Origin: an uncultured Alkaliphilus sp.
GTDB taxonomy: Bacteria > Bacillota > Clostridia > Peptostreptococcales > Natronincolaceae
Assembly: GCA_938074565.1 (NCBI GenBank)
Contig: CALJEQ010000023.1
Span: 62,001 to 126,000 of the forward strand
Reading direction: 5' to 3'
DNA length: 64,000 nucleotides
Shown: one piece after another, positions 8,188 to 16,652 of the stretch
Position numbering within the stretch: the stretch's first letter is position 1
Layout: each line of letters opens with the position of its first letter
Translations under genes and position numbers: made by a program
The notes under the pieces: generated by a model
What the model was told of the DNA's origin: nothing
Seen by the model: only the letters and a program-made list of their open reading frames with translations
Database searches by the model: none

Positions 8188-9399
8188 CTAAACAAATTTA
8201 ATCCATTTCATTTCAAAAATTGATAAGTCATCCTTTAATTTAGCTTGATTTCTCGATAACTTCTTTAGATTTAATGTATAGTGATGATTCTGTAACTGTA
8301 CCTCATCTTTAATATGTTTTATTAAACCTTCATATTCCATTATTGTTCCGTTATAATCTGTAATTTCCAATAAACCATCTGTATATATAATAATGGTTTC
8401 ACCAGTTTCTAAACATACGGTCTTTTCTTCATATTCTTCAGCAAACTCAAAACCAATGGGAGTTCCATAACCATCCAATTCTTCTATTTCACCATTATTT
8501 CTTATTAAGATAGGAGCAGGATGGGCTGCTCTAACATATTTTAAAACCCCTGTTTTTACATTTAACACCATATAAAAAATAGTAAAATAGTGTTTATATT
8601 TTGCAAAAGGAAAACGTTTATTTAAATAATGAATGACCTCAACAGGAGAAATAATTTCATAATATGGATGCTCATTTATTTTTCGTTTTAAAGGGGATCC
8701 CCTCTCCATATCTAATATTAGACATTCAGACAGTGCCACCGCCAACATTGATGAAGCAATTCCATGTCCCATTACATCAATCATATACATTCCCATATGA
8801 TCATCATCCAACATAAATGCATCAAAAATATCTCCTCCAACCTTTCCAGAAGGTTGAAAATTCCATAAGAAAGAGCAATTAGGAATATTTCCTAAGGATT
8901 TAGGAATTAATGCCTCTTGAATTTTTGCTGCCATAGTTAAGTTCCTATCTAATTCCATTTTTTGATTTTCAATCATAGACAGACTTTCTTCCAATGCATT
9001 ATTAGAAGCCATAAGACTTTTTTCCAATTCTATCATCTTCATTTGATTTTTAATGATCAGTATTATTTCATTTTCATGGAAGGGATGTTGTATATAACCA
9101 TTAACCCCTAATTCTATGAATTTTAACTTTCGTTCTTCTACATTACTATGTAATTCAACAATGACTGGTATGTCTTTTGTACTTGGATGATTTTTTAGTA
9201 TTCTACATGCATTAAGGGTCTCGGTTTCCTCGAAAAAACTGTTTAATAAGATTAGATTAGTATTTGTTTCTAAAACCAATTCTTCCATATTTTCTGTTAT
9301 GACCATTTCTACAACTTCATATCCATAACGTCTTAGTAAATTTTTCATAAAACACATTGGTTTTATGGTGGGTTTAAGTATCAATATTTTATTTGGCAT
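8188..9399 (-). CDS. PP2C (SpoIIE/RsbU-type) phosphatase with degenerate receiver domain
   Basis: 403 residues. Residues 1-120 fold like a response-regulator receiver, but the phosphoacceptor position reads NLILLN (Asn53) instead of Asp, so phosphorelay control is unlikely. A coiled coil (about 125-160) links to a PP2C-type serine phosphatase domain. This has the metal-binding motifs VGGDIFD and DVMGHG, then IYTDGLLE and KDDLSIF. The family usually dephosphorylates anti-anti-sigma factors. No partner anti-sigma gene is adjacent. The AGGAG ribosome site supports the ATG at 9399. Confidence 0.88.
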   Translation of the reverse strand: MPNKILILKPTIKPMCFMKNLLRRYGYEVVEMVITENMEELVLETNTNLILLNSFFEETETLNACRILKNHPSTKDIPVIVELHSNVEERKLKFIELGVNGYIQHPFHENEIILIIKNQMKMIELEKSLMASNNALEESLSMIENQKMELDRNLTMAAKIQEALIPKSLGNIPNCSFLWNFQPSGKVGGDIFDAFMLDDDHMGMYMIDVMGHGIASSMLAVALSECLILDMERGSPLKRKINEHPYYEIISPVEVIHYLNKRFPFAKYKHYFTIFYMVLNVKTGVLKYVRAAHPAPILIRNNGEIEELDGYGTPIGFEFAEEYEEKTVCLETGETIIIYTDGLLEITDYNGTIMEYEGLIKHIKDEVQLQNHHYTLNLKKLSRNQAKLKDDLSIFEMKWIKFV

Positions 9400-9656
9400 A
9401 TGGGTTTTCTCCTTAATTTCTATCTAACACTATTTATAACTACTACTTTGGCTTAACATTTTAATATTTCAATATAAAAAGGAATACACCCTTACTTCAA
9501 TAAAAACTTAAAATATTACTTTTTAGATGAAAAAACAATTAAAAATATAAAATTTCAACATTATTAGTTATATTCTTCATACACCAATAGAATTCCTACT
9601 AATTTTTTTGAAAAGTTTTATTTTTATATTAACTATTGTTAATAAACTTTAAAATA

Positions 9657-9688
9657 GGACTTAAAGAGGATTAACCTCTTTAAGCCCT
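9657..9688 (-). terminator. terminator after the E3 gene
   Basis: A perfect 10-bp stem CTTAAAGAGG/CCTCTTTAAG (9660-9669 and 9675-9684) lies just past the lpdA stop. The T-run after it on the minus strand is short (TTTT), so strength is uncertain. Confidence 0.65.
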
Positions 9689-9693
9689 TGTAC

Positions 9694-11067
9694 CTACAAA
9701 TGAATAGGATGCCCTATAATACCATGGGCTGCCTCCATAACAATTTCAGAAAGGGTTGGGTGGGGGTGAATCGCCTTAGCTACATCAAAAGCAGTTCCTT
9801 CTAGTTCCATAGATATAACTGCTTCCGAAATCATATCAGTGGCATGAACTGCCATAATATGAGTTCCTACTATCTCACCATATTGTTGATCCGCCACTAT
9901 TTTTACAAAACCAATACTTTCTCCTTCTGCTAAAGCTTTACCATTAGCACTAAGGGGAAATTTACTAACCATTACCCGAAGTCCTTGTTCTCTAGCCTCT
10001 TCTTCCGTTAACCCCACAGAAGCAATTTCAGGAAAACTATAAATACAAGAAGGGATCACTCTATAGTTTAACGATTCATCTCCACCCATAGCATTGGTTG
10101 CTGCCACTATTCCTTCTGCGCTGGCTACATGAGCTAACATATATTTTCCATTTACGTCTCCAATGGCATAAATACCATTAATATTAGTTTCCATTTTATC
10201 GTTTGTAACAATACCTTGTTTATTAGTGGCAATATGTAGGGCTTCTAATCCCTTTAAGTTAGGGGATGTTCCTAAAGAAAGTAGTATCTTATCAGCTTCA
10301 AACACCCTATCGTCTCCATCAATTATTACATTTACAGTATTTTGATGTATTTCATTAATTTTACAATCAGTAATAATATTTAAACCATTACTCTTTAAAT
10401 GTTTAGCTAAAGCCTCCGCCATTTCCGTTTCTATACCAGTCAAAATACGATTAGAGCGTTGAAGTAATGTTACCTCCACACCTAATGTATTAAAAAGGGT
10501 AGCAAACTCTACACCAATAACCCCTCCACCCAATATTAATAAACGTTTAGGTAACTCTTTTAAACTTAATATCTCCTTACTGGTTAATATAAATCCATTC
10601 TCATACGACTGTCTTAAACCAGTTATATTTGGAATTTGGGGTTTTGATCCTGAAGCAATAATATACTTTCTACCTTTAATTATTTTTCCATTCACTTCTA
10701 TTTCTGTAGGGTTAATAAACCTACCAAAACCTTCATAATAGTCTATATTATACTTTTTAACTAAGCCTTTAATTCCATTTACCAACCTTTTAACAACTTT
10801 ATTTTTTCTATCTATCATTGTTTTCCAATTGATTTTTATTTTATCTTTATCTATTCCTTCTATTCCATAAAATTCACTTTTTAGTATATCTTGATAAACC
10901 CTAGCATTTTTCAATAGGGCTTTAGTGGGAATACAACCCCAGTTTAGACATACTCCCCCTAGAGCCTCCTTTTCTATTAAAGCAACCCGTCCTCCCAGTT
11001 GAGCTGCTTTAATGGCTGCCACATATCCTCCTGGCCCTCCCCCTAAAATTACCACATCGTAAATCAT
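9694..11067 (-). CDS. lpdA: dihydrolipoyl dehydrogenase (E3)
   Basis: Flavoprotein that reoxidises dihydrolipoamide on E2 with NAD+. Shown by the N-terminal FAD site VILGGGPGGYVAA, the redox disulfide GGVCLNWGCIPTKALL, the NAD-binding GGGVIGVEFA, and the C-terminal catalytic HPHPTLSE. Length of 457 residues is typical. It has no lipoyl domain of its own. Last gene of the four-gene dehydrogenase operon, 11 bp after E2. Confidence 0.95.
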   Translation of the reverse strand: MIYDVVILGGGPGGYVAAIKAAQLGGRVALIEKEALGGVCLNWGCIPTKALLKNARVYQDILKSEFYGIEGIDKDKIKINWKTMIDRKNKVVKRLVNGIKGLVKKYNIDYYEGFGRFINPTEIEVNGKIIKGRKYIIASGSKPQIPNITGLRQSYENGFILTSKEILSLKELPKRLLILGGGVIGVEFATLFNTLGVEVTLLQRSNRILTGIETEMAEALAKHLKSNGLNIITDCKINEIHQNTVNVIIDGDDRVFEADKILLSLGTSPNLKGLEALHIATNKQGIVTNDKMETNINGIYAIGDVNGKYMLAHVASAEGIVAATNAMGGDESLNYRVIPSCIYSFPEIASVGLTEEEAREQGLRVMVSKFPLSANGKALAEGESIGFVKIVADQQYGEIVGTHIMAVHATDMISEAVISMELEGTAFDVAKAIHPHPTLSEIVMEAAHGIIGHPIHL

Positions 11068-11078
11068 AAAAATTCCTC

Positions 11079-12356
11079 CTATCGTAGTAATAATCCGTGG
11101 GGATCTTTAATGTATTTATTAAAAGATTTTAAAAATCGTCCTGCATCACCACCGTCTATTACTCGATGATCAAAAGCAAGAGAAATAGGTAAAATCCATC
11201 GCTTTACAATTTCATCCTCCACCACCACTGGTTTCTTATTAATTCTACCAATACCTAATATAGCCACTTCTGGATAATTAATAATAGGCGTTCCAAAACT
11301 AGCTCCTAATGAACCGTAATTAGTAATGGTAAAGGTACTTCCCTTTAATTCTTCTATTTTTAATTTTCTATCTCTTGCTCCCGTTCCTAGCCGATTAACC
11401 TCTTCCATTAAAGCTAATATACCCTTTTGATCTGCATCTTTTATAACAGGTACCAATAACCCCTCTGTTGTATCTACTGCAATTCCTATATGGTAATAAT
11501 CTTTAATTAGCAAATGTTCTTCCTCTTCTAACAGTTGACTATTAAATTTGGGACTTTCTTTTAATGCTAAAATTAAAGCCTTAATAATGAAGGGTAAGTA
11601 TGTAATTTTTATATCTTTTTCTACTAAAAAATAATCCTTAATGTTGTCCCTGTACTTTACTAACTCCGTTACATCCATCTCTTCCATCACAACTGTATGG
11701 GGTATTGTAAAGAAGGATTCTTTCATTTTCTTTGCAATGGTTTTTCTTAAAACAGATAGTTTAATTTTTTCTCCCTCTACTGCTCCAGCATCAGTCTTTT
11801 GGGGTTTTTCCAATGACTTCGGTTGTCTATTTTCATAGAACCTTTGGATATCCGCCTTCATAACCCGCCCCATTGGACCTGTACCTTCCACATCTTCTAT
11901 ATTAACCCCAAAGTCTATAGCCATTTTTCGAGCTACAGGTGTTGCCAATATTTTTTTTCGTATATTATTATCTACTTTACTGTTTAATCGACCTTCATCA
12001 CTATTAGTTAAAACTTCATCTGAAACCTCTAAAGCTCCAACTACTCCTGCATTATCTTCTTCAACCACCTCTGTTTTTAATTCCATTTCTGTTATGGGTT
12101 TAAGGTCTATTTTAAACTCTCCTCCATTGTCTATAACCACTAGGGTATCCCCAACATATATGGTTTCACCTACTTTCCCATTTAGTTTTTTAATGATACC
12201 TGTTGCAGGGGCTGGAAGTTCTGCATTTACTTTATCAGTCTCTACTTCACAGATAGAGTCTCCCTCCTGAACTTCATCCCCCTCTGCCACCAACCATTTT
12301 AAAAGGACTCCTTCATGGATTCCCTCTCCTATATCTGGAAGTTTAAATTCTATCAT
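11079..12356 (-). CDS. pdhC: 2-oxoacid dehydrogenase E2 (dihydrolipoamide acyltransferase)
   Basis: 425 residues with three modules. A single lipoyl domain (1-76) carries the lysine in EVETDKVNAELPAP. A peripheral-subunit-binding domain (about 137-172) has ATPVARKMAIDFGV and GTGPMGRVMKADI. The catalytic core ends in SLAFDHRVIDGGDAGRF, which holds the active-site His and Asp. It transfers the acyl group from lipoyl to CoA. The substrate (acetyl or branched-chain acyl) cannot be fixed from E2 alone; pyruvate is favoured by E1alpha. The gene is 14 bp after E1beta. Confidence 0.9.
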   Translation of the reverse strand: MIEFKLPDIGEGIHEGVLLKWLVAEGDEVQEGDSICEVETDKVNAELPAPATGIIKKLNGKVGETIYVGDTLVVIDNGGEFKIDLKPITEMELKTEVVEEDNAGVVGALEVSDEVLTNSDEGRLNSKVDNNIRKKILATPVARKMAIDFGVNIEDVEGTGPMGRVMKADIQRFYENRQPKSLEKPQKTDAGAVEGEKIKLSVLRKTIAKKMKESFFTIPHTVVMEEMDVTELVKYRDNIKDYFLVEKDIKITYLPFIIKALILALKESPKFNSQLLEEEEHLLIKDYYHIGIAVDTTEGLLVPVIKDADQKGILALMEEVNRLGTGARDRKLKIEELKGSTFTITNYGSLGASFGTPIINYPEVAILGIGRINKKPVVVEDEIVKRWILPISLAFDHRVIDGGDAGRFLKSFNKYIKDPHGLLLR

Positions 12357-12370
12357 CTATACTTTCCCCC

Positions 12371-13354
12371 TTAAGTTAAATAATTTACCAACTCAGTTAT
12401 TTTGTTTACAATTCTTTCTGGAGTTGGAATATAGTGATGTTCTCCCTTAGGTAATGGGAATATTGTATCAAAGCCCGTTAATCGAGTAGGTGGTGCTTCT
12501 AAATGCAAAAAAGCCTTTTCATTAATTATAGAAACTAATTCTGCCCCAACTCCATTTGTCTTTGCTGCTTCATGTACAATTAACACTCTACCCGTTTTCT
12601 TAACCGAATTAATTATTGTTTCACCATCAATAGGAGAAATTGTTCTTAAATCAATTACTTCAGGATATATTCCTTTAGCTTCCGCCATTTCTGTTGCCTT
12701 TAACACTTCCCTCATGGAAGCTCCCCAAGATATAATGGTTATGGACTGCCCCTCTTTTACCACTTTTGCTTTACCAATAGGTATTAAATATTCTTCTTCT
12801 GGTACTTCCTGTTTAAAGGCTCTATAAATTCGTTTTGGCTCCATAAAAATAACGGGGTCTTCATCTCTTATGGCAGATGCCAACAAACCCTTTGCATCAT
12901 ATGGAGTTGAAGGGATTACCACCTTCAAACCAGGAATATGGGCAAATAAAGCTTCGGTACTCTCGGAATGATGCTCTAGCGCTCGTATTCCTCCACCATA
13001 GGGCATACGGATTACCATTGGCACAGTGTATCTTCCCCTTGAACGATTCCTCATTCTTGCAACATGGCATATAATTTGATTGAAAGCAGGATACACAAAA
13101 CCCATAAACTGCATTTCCACCACTGGAATCATACCATTAATACCCATACCTATACCAACACCTACTATTGCTGATTCTGCCAGTGGACTATCCATACAAC
13201 GGTCTGTACCAAACTCTTTTTGTAGGTCTGCGGTTGCCCTAAATACACCACCTTCATACCCAACATCTTCACCAAAAACCACTACTCTATCATCCCTTTT
13301 CATTTCTTGTCTTAGGGTTTCATTTACTGCCTGCAATAAGTTCATAACAGCCAT
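12371..13354 (-). CDS. pdhB: 2-oxoacid dehydrogenase E1 beta subunit
   Basis: 327 residues, the normal E1beta length. VVVFGEDVGYEGGVFRAT and DSPLAESAIVGVGIGM are typical. Together with E1alpha it forms the TPP-dependent decarboxylase. Its ATG overlaps the E1alpha stop codon by one base (TAATG), implying translational coupling and a balanced alpha2-beta2 ratio. Close relatives serve pyruvate, branched-chain and acetoin dehydrogenases, so the substrate rests on E1alpha. Confidence 0.92.
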   Translation of the reverse strand: MAVMNLLQAVNETLRQEMKRDDRVVVFGEDVGYEGGVFRATADLQKEFGTDRCMDSPLAESAIVGVGIGMGINGMIPVVEMQFMGFVYPAFNQIICHVARMRNRSRGRYTVPMVIRMPYGGGIRALEHHSESTEALFAHIPGLKVVIPSTPYDAKGLLASAIRDEDPVIFMEPKRIYRAFKQEVPEEEYLIPIGKAKVVKEGQSITIISWGASMREVLKATEMAEAKGIYPEVIDLRTISPIDGETIINSVKKTGRVLIVHEAAKTNGVGAELVSIINEKAFLHLEAPPTRLTGFDTIFPLPKGEHHYIPTPERIVNKITELVNYLT

Positions 13355-14442
13355 TATACTTCACCTCTTCCCTTTAAAAATTGCTGATACTCTTCCATTT
13401 GTTCTTTTAGTTGAGGAGTCATTTCTTTATACTGATATTTAAAAATATCTTCTAATGCTATATCTCCATTAGCTTCAACATATTTAAAAGCTTCTTCTGC
13501 AATAGAAGCACATTCTAAGGCTATTGTTTTGTCTTCTTCTTCTGTTAGCATTCCTTCCCTCATCAAATATTTTCTCATTCGATCAATGGGGTCTTTTTTC
13601 TTCCATTCTTCCACTTCTTCATTTTTTCTATATCGGGTAGGATCGTCACTGGTGGTATGGGCTCCAATACGATAGGTATACGCTTCTATCAAGGTTGGTC
13701 CTTCACCTGATCTTCCTCTTTTTACTGCCTCCATTGTGGCTACATAAATAGCAAAAATATCATTTCCATCAACTAGTATACCTGGCATTCCAAAGGCAAT
13801 TGCCTTTTGGGCAATGGTTTCTGATGCAGTTTGTGATGCCCTTGGGACAGAAATGGCAAATTGATTGTTTTGACAAAAGAAGATTGTTGGTGTTTGATAT
13901 ACTCCTGCCCAGTTCATGGACTCTGCAAAATCCCCCTGTGAAGTGGCTCCATCACCAAAGTATGTAATAACCACTTCGTCTTTTTTTTGTAATTTTGCCG
14001 CCCAAGCAATGCCTACAGCATGTTGTAAATGACTGGCTATAGGAATAGAAACTGGTAGGATTCTAATATCTTCTGGAAGCTGGCTACCAAATTCATTACC
14101 ATACCAATAGAGATATATCTTTTTTAAGTCGGCTCCCCTTGTCAACCATGCTCCTAATTCTCTAAAGGCTGGCACCATCCAGTCTTTTTTCTCTAATACA
14201 AAAGCACTTCCAACCTGTGCTGCCTCTTGACCAATATTAGGAGCATAAGTTAACATTCGACCTTGACGTTGATACAGTAACGCTTTTTTATCAGTTTCTC
14301 TTGTTTGCACCATTAGTCTATACATTTTAATAAGTACTTCTCTAGGAAGATTAGGCATTAAATCAGGCTCAATAATCTCTCCTTCTTGATTCATAATCTG
14401 AAACATCTTTTTTTCCATTGGATTGTAGTTTTCAAAAAGCAA
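13354..14442 (-). CDS. pdhA: pyruvate dehydrogenase-type E1 alpha subunit
   Basis: TPP-binding subunit of a multienzyme complex. The TPP/Mg motif is FGDGATSQGDFAESMNWA through CQNNQFAIS. The phosphorylation-loop region HTTSDDPTRYR is Bacillus PdhA-like, as are GRMLTYAPNIGQEAAQVGSA and the N-terminal MNQEGEIIEPDLMPNL. Of the possible substrates, pyruvate is therefore most likely; branched-chain 2-oxoacids remain possible. First gene of the operon. The complex is unusual in a strict anaerobe, where pyruvate:ferredoxin oxidoreductase normally does this job. Confidence 0.85.
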   Translation of the reverse strand: MLFENYNPMEKKMFQIMNQEGEIIEPDLMPNLPREVLIKMYRLMVQTRETDKKALLYQRQGRMLTYAPNIGQEAAQVGSAFVLEKKDWMVPAFRELGAWLTRGADLKKIYLYWYGNEFGSQLPEDIRILPVSIPIASHLQHAVGIAWAAKLQKKDEVVITYFGDGATSQGDFAESMNWAGVYQTPTIFFCQNNQFAISVPRASQTASETIAQKAIAFGMPGILVDGNDIFAIYVATMEAVKRGRSGEGPTLIEAYTYRIGAHTTSDDPTRYRKNEEVEEWKKKDPIDRMRKYLMREGMLTEEEDKTIALECASIAEEAFKYVEANGDIALEDIFKYQYKEMTPQLKEQMEEYQQFLKGRGEV

Positions 14443-14593
14443 TTTAATCCCTCCATTTCATTACAATTTTTTATATTCTTTCTTCTTATATATCCATACA
14501 ACCTAATAATTAACAAAAATGAAACCATCATTTTTGTCCTTTATCAAACTATGCTTTAGTGCTTGTCTACTTTACTAACATTAAAAAAATATT

Positions 14594-14640
14594 AATAAAA
14601 AAACTCTCTTTCAGTAATCAACCGAAAGAGAGTTTTTTTA
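14594..14640. terminator. bidirectional terminator after the 51-residue peptide gene
   Basis: An AAACTCTCTTT/AAAGAGAGTTT stem (14601-14611 and 14624-14634) is flanked by A-run and T-run, so it can end transcription on either strand. It lies 33 bp past the peptide stop codon. Confidence 0.85.
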
Positions 14641-14672
14641 TTAATATTTTATTGTATTTATAATATTGCAAA

Positions 14673-14828
14673 TTAGTGGGATACAGGTTTTGGCTCATGT
14701 TGTATAGTAAATTCCATGGCTAACGTTAATTCATTACCACCATTAGAACTTGCCCAAATTAAACCTGCGCCACTAATTAATAAACTACAAATCAATAAGG
14801 ATGCTATTACACTTTTAAGTTTTTTCAT
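14673..14828 (-). CDS. short exported peptide, candidate pheromone precursor
   Basis: 51 codons, start ATG at 14828, stop TAA at 14673-14675. AGGAGGT lies seven bases before the ATG and overlaps the stop codon of the upstream HTH-TPR gene, so the two are translationally coupled. The product has a basic N-terminus (MKKLK), a hydrophobic core (residues 6-26, VIASLLICSLLISG onward) and a short polar tail, MEFTIQHEPKPVSH, with a signal-peptidase-like A-x-A/AS region near residues 25-28. A terminator follows. Size, export signal and place directly behind an HTH-TPR regulator are the hallmarks of Phr/PapR/NprX-type pro-pheromones. Function as a pheromone is inference; the gene itself is well supported. 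Confidence 0.8.
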   Translation of the reverse strand: MKKLKSVIASLLICSLLISGAGLIWASSNGGNELTLAMEFTIQHEPKPVSH

Positions 14829-14840
14829 ATTAAACACCTC

Positions 14841-16184
14841 CTATCTTTCCTGAGTATTTTTAAGGGCTAAGTAATCTTTGCGAATTTTTGATGCATACTC
14901 AATGCTTTTACTACTTTCACCTAGCCCAATGTACACCTCAATATAAAAACTATATAAGTCATTCCTTTTTAGTTTAATATTATTATCAATTATAATTTTT
15001 TCTCCATCCTTAAGGTGCATTAAAGCATTATTAAAATCATTAAGTTTAATATAGACCTGTGAAAGGGTGAAATGAAAATCAATAATCATTTCATTCTCTG
15101 TAAAGTCCTCTGCTAAAACTAATCCTTCATTTAATGTGTTTAAAGCTTCATCATATCTACCTGCCAACACTAGGCATCTAGCTTTAGTTATATAAATCCA
15201 TGGTATATAGTCTGGTCTAACACCTTTTAATATTTTTATTGCCTTATCAACATAATTTAAAGCTTTTTGTATTTTCCCTTGTTCCATATAAAAAATAGTA
15301 TAGTTATCATAAAGTAAAAACAAAATATCTTTATCTAAAACTTTATGTTTTTGCATTAGTTTTTCATATAGTTTTTCTGATCTTTCATAATTCCTCAAAT
15401 CTCGATATGTATTTGCTTCTAATATTATTGTTTGATTATTGTAGTATTCATACAGTGGGTTATCCCATTCAATTTCCTTAAACATATTAATAAATTGTAG
15501 CGCCATATCATAGCGATGAATCTTACGATAACAAATAATTATATTAAAGACAGCCTCTACCTTTATTCTTGCCTTGTTGGCAGTACTGTGTTCTATAGCT
15601 GTATCATATGCCTTTGAATAATAATTTAGTGCTTGATCCATCATCATTTGCATGTAATAACAAGCTCCCATAAAATTATAAGTTCTAGCAACTTCACTAT
15701 AGTCTCTTACTTCAATGTAGTATTCTAAGACATTAGAACATTCCTCTAAAGCTTTATTATACAAATAACTTTTATAATAAAACCTTCCCTTTAAATATCT
15801 TAGTTCTATCAATTCCTGCTTCATATCCCATTGTTCTACTAATTTCAGTATTTTATCGAAGGTCATATAAATTAACTTTGTATTGATATGACCAGATTCT
15901 ATTAAAGTCTGTAGATATTCAATCTCTTCTTTTACTTCTCTATTCACTCTATCCTCTTCTGTCTCCATTAAAAACTCTGGCGTAATCATCTTTCCCATCG
16001 TTCTGTAATACCTATTTAAAGATTGAGCAATTATAGTAGCAGTGTTCCAAGTTAGACCACGCTTATTTTTTTCGATCATACTGATTAGACTTTTAGAGAC
16101 AGTTTCATTGGTAATATCCTCCTGTTTCAATCCAAGTTCCATCCGTAGTTTCTTAATTTTCTCACCAGGACTCAATAACTCCAT
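14841..16184 (-). CDS. HTH-TPR transcriptional regulator, RRNPP-like
   Basis: 447 residues. An Xre-type helix-turn-helix (residues 7-65) has GEKIKKLRMELGLKQEDI and KSLISMIEKNKRGL. Helical TPR repeats follow from about 100 to the end, for example YLKGRFYYKSYLYNKALEEC, YNFMGACYYMQMMMDQALNYYSKAY and ITKARCLVLAGRYDEALNTL. This is the PlcR/NprR/Rgg layout, in which a re-imported peptide binds the TPR groove and changes DNA binding. A GAGGGGG site precedes the ATG at 16184. A small exported peptide is encoded immediately after it. The ligand and target genes are unknown. Confidence 0.88.
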   Translation of the reverse strand: MELLSPGEKIKKLRMELGLKQEDITNETVSKSLISMIEKNKRGLTWNTATIIAQSLNRYYRTMGKMITPEFLMETEEDRVNREVKEEIEYLQTLIESGHINTKLIYMTFDKILKLVEQWDMKQELIELRYLKGRFYYKSYLYNKALEECSNVLEYYIEVRDYSEVARTYNFMGACYYMQMMMDQALNYYSKAYDTAIEHSTANKARIKVEAVFNIIICYRKIHRYDMALQFINMFKEIEWDNPLYEYYNNQTIILEANTYRDLRNYERSEKLYEKLMQKHKVLDKDILFLLYDNYTIFYMEQGKIQKALNYVDKAIKILKGVRPDYIPWIYITKARCLVLAGRYDEALNTLNEGLVLAEDFTENEMIIDFHFTLSQVYIKLNDFNNALMHLKDGEKIIIDNNIKLKRNDLYSFYIEVYIGLGESSKSIEYASKIRKDYLALKNTQER

Positions 16185-16652
16185 TTATTAAAACCCCCTC
16201 TATTAGAACTGGTAAATCCATGTAAATTAAAGTATTTATATTCCAAATTTCCCATTTAATATTAAATATTACTTAATTATATGTAATTATTACTAATTAT
16301 TATTATTTTACAATAAAATTAACTTTTTATCAATAACAAAGTTAATGTAAATAGTTCTTTATTCCTATTTTATAATACTATTGTTAATTTTTACTACTAT
16401 ATCATTTCTAAAACCTGTATATTTAGCTATTTAACCCTTTATTACTAAAAATATTTATTTATATTTATTTGTACTAATAATGTATACATATATATTTGTA
16501 ATATGTTTGTTTAACTCTTTTTTTTACATAATTAGCCCACTTGCTAAATATTGGAATGTAATTTGTAATAAAAACTTAATTTATTAAAAGGAATATTCAC
16601 CTATATAGTCGAATAATACATTTTAAACCCGTAATAATGAGAGGTGTCGTAT
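16185..16652. other. divergent intergenic region between HTH-TPR and HD-GYP genes
   Basis: About 470 bp of very AT-rich sequence holding promoters for two divergent genes. No open frame with a ribosome site was found. An imperfect dyad acatat...atatgt lies near 16484-16505. I could not assign specific promoter elements with confidence. Confidence 0.4.

Noticed and set aside
9631-9650. Rex-like ttaactattgttaa dyad after the E3 gene
   Set aside because: The sequence lies downstream of the operon, between two same-strand genes, and fits the TTGTTAANNNNTTAACAA consensus poorly.
13080-13442. 120-codon plus-strand frame opposite the E1 genes
   Set aside because: It is a shadow of two well-conserved dehydrogenase genes on the other strand.
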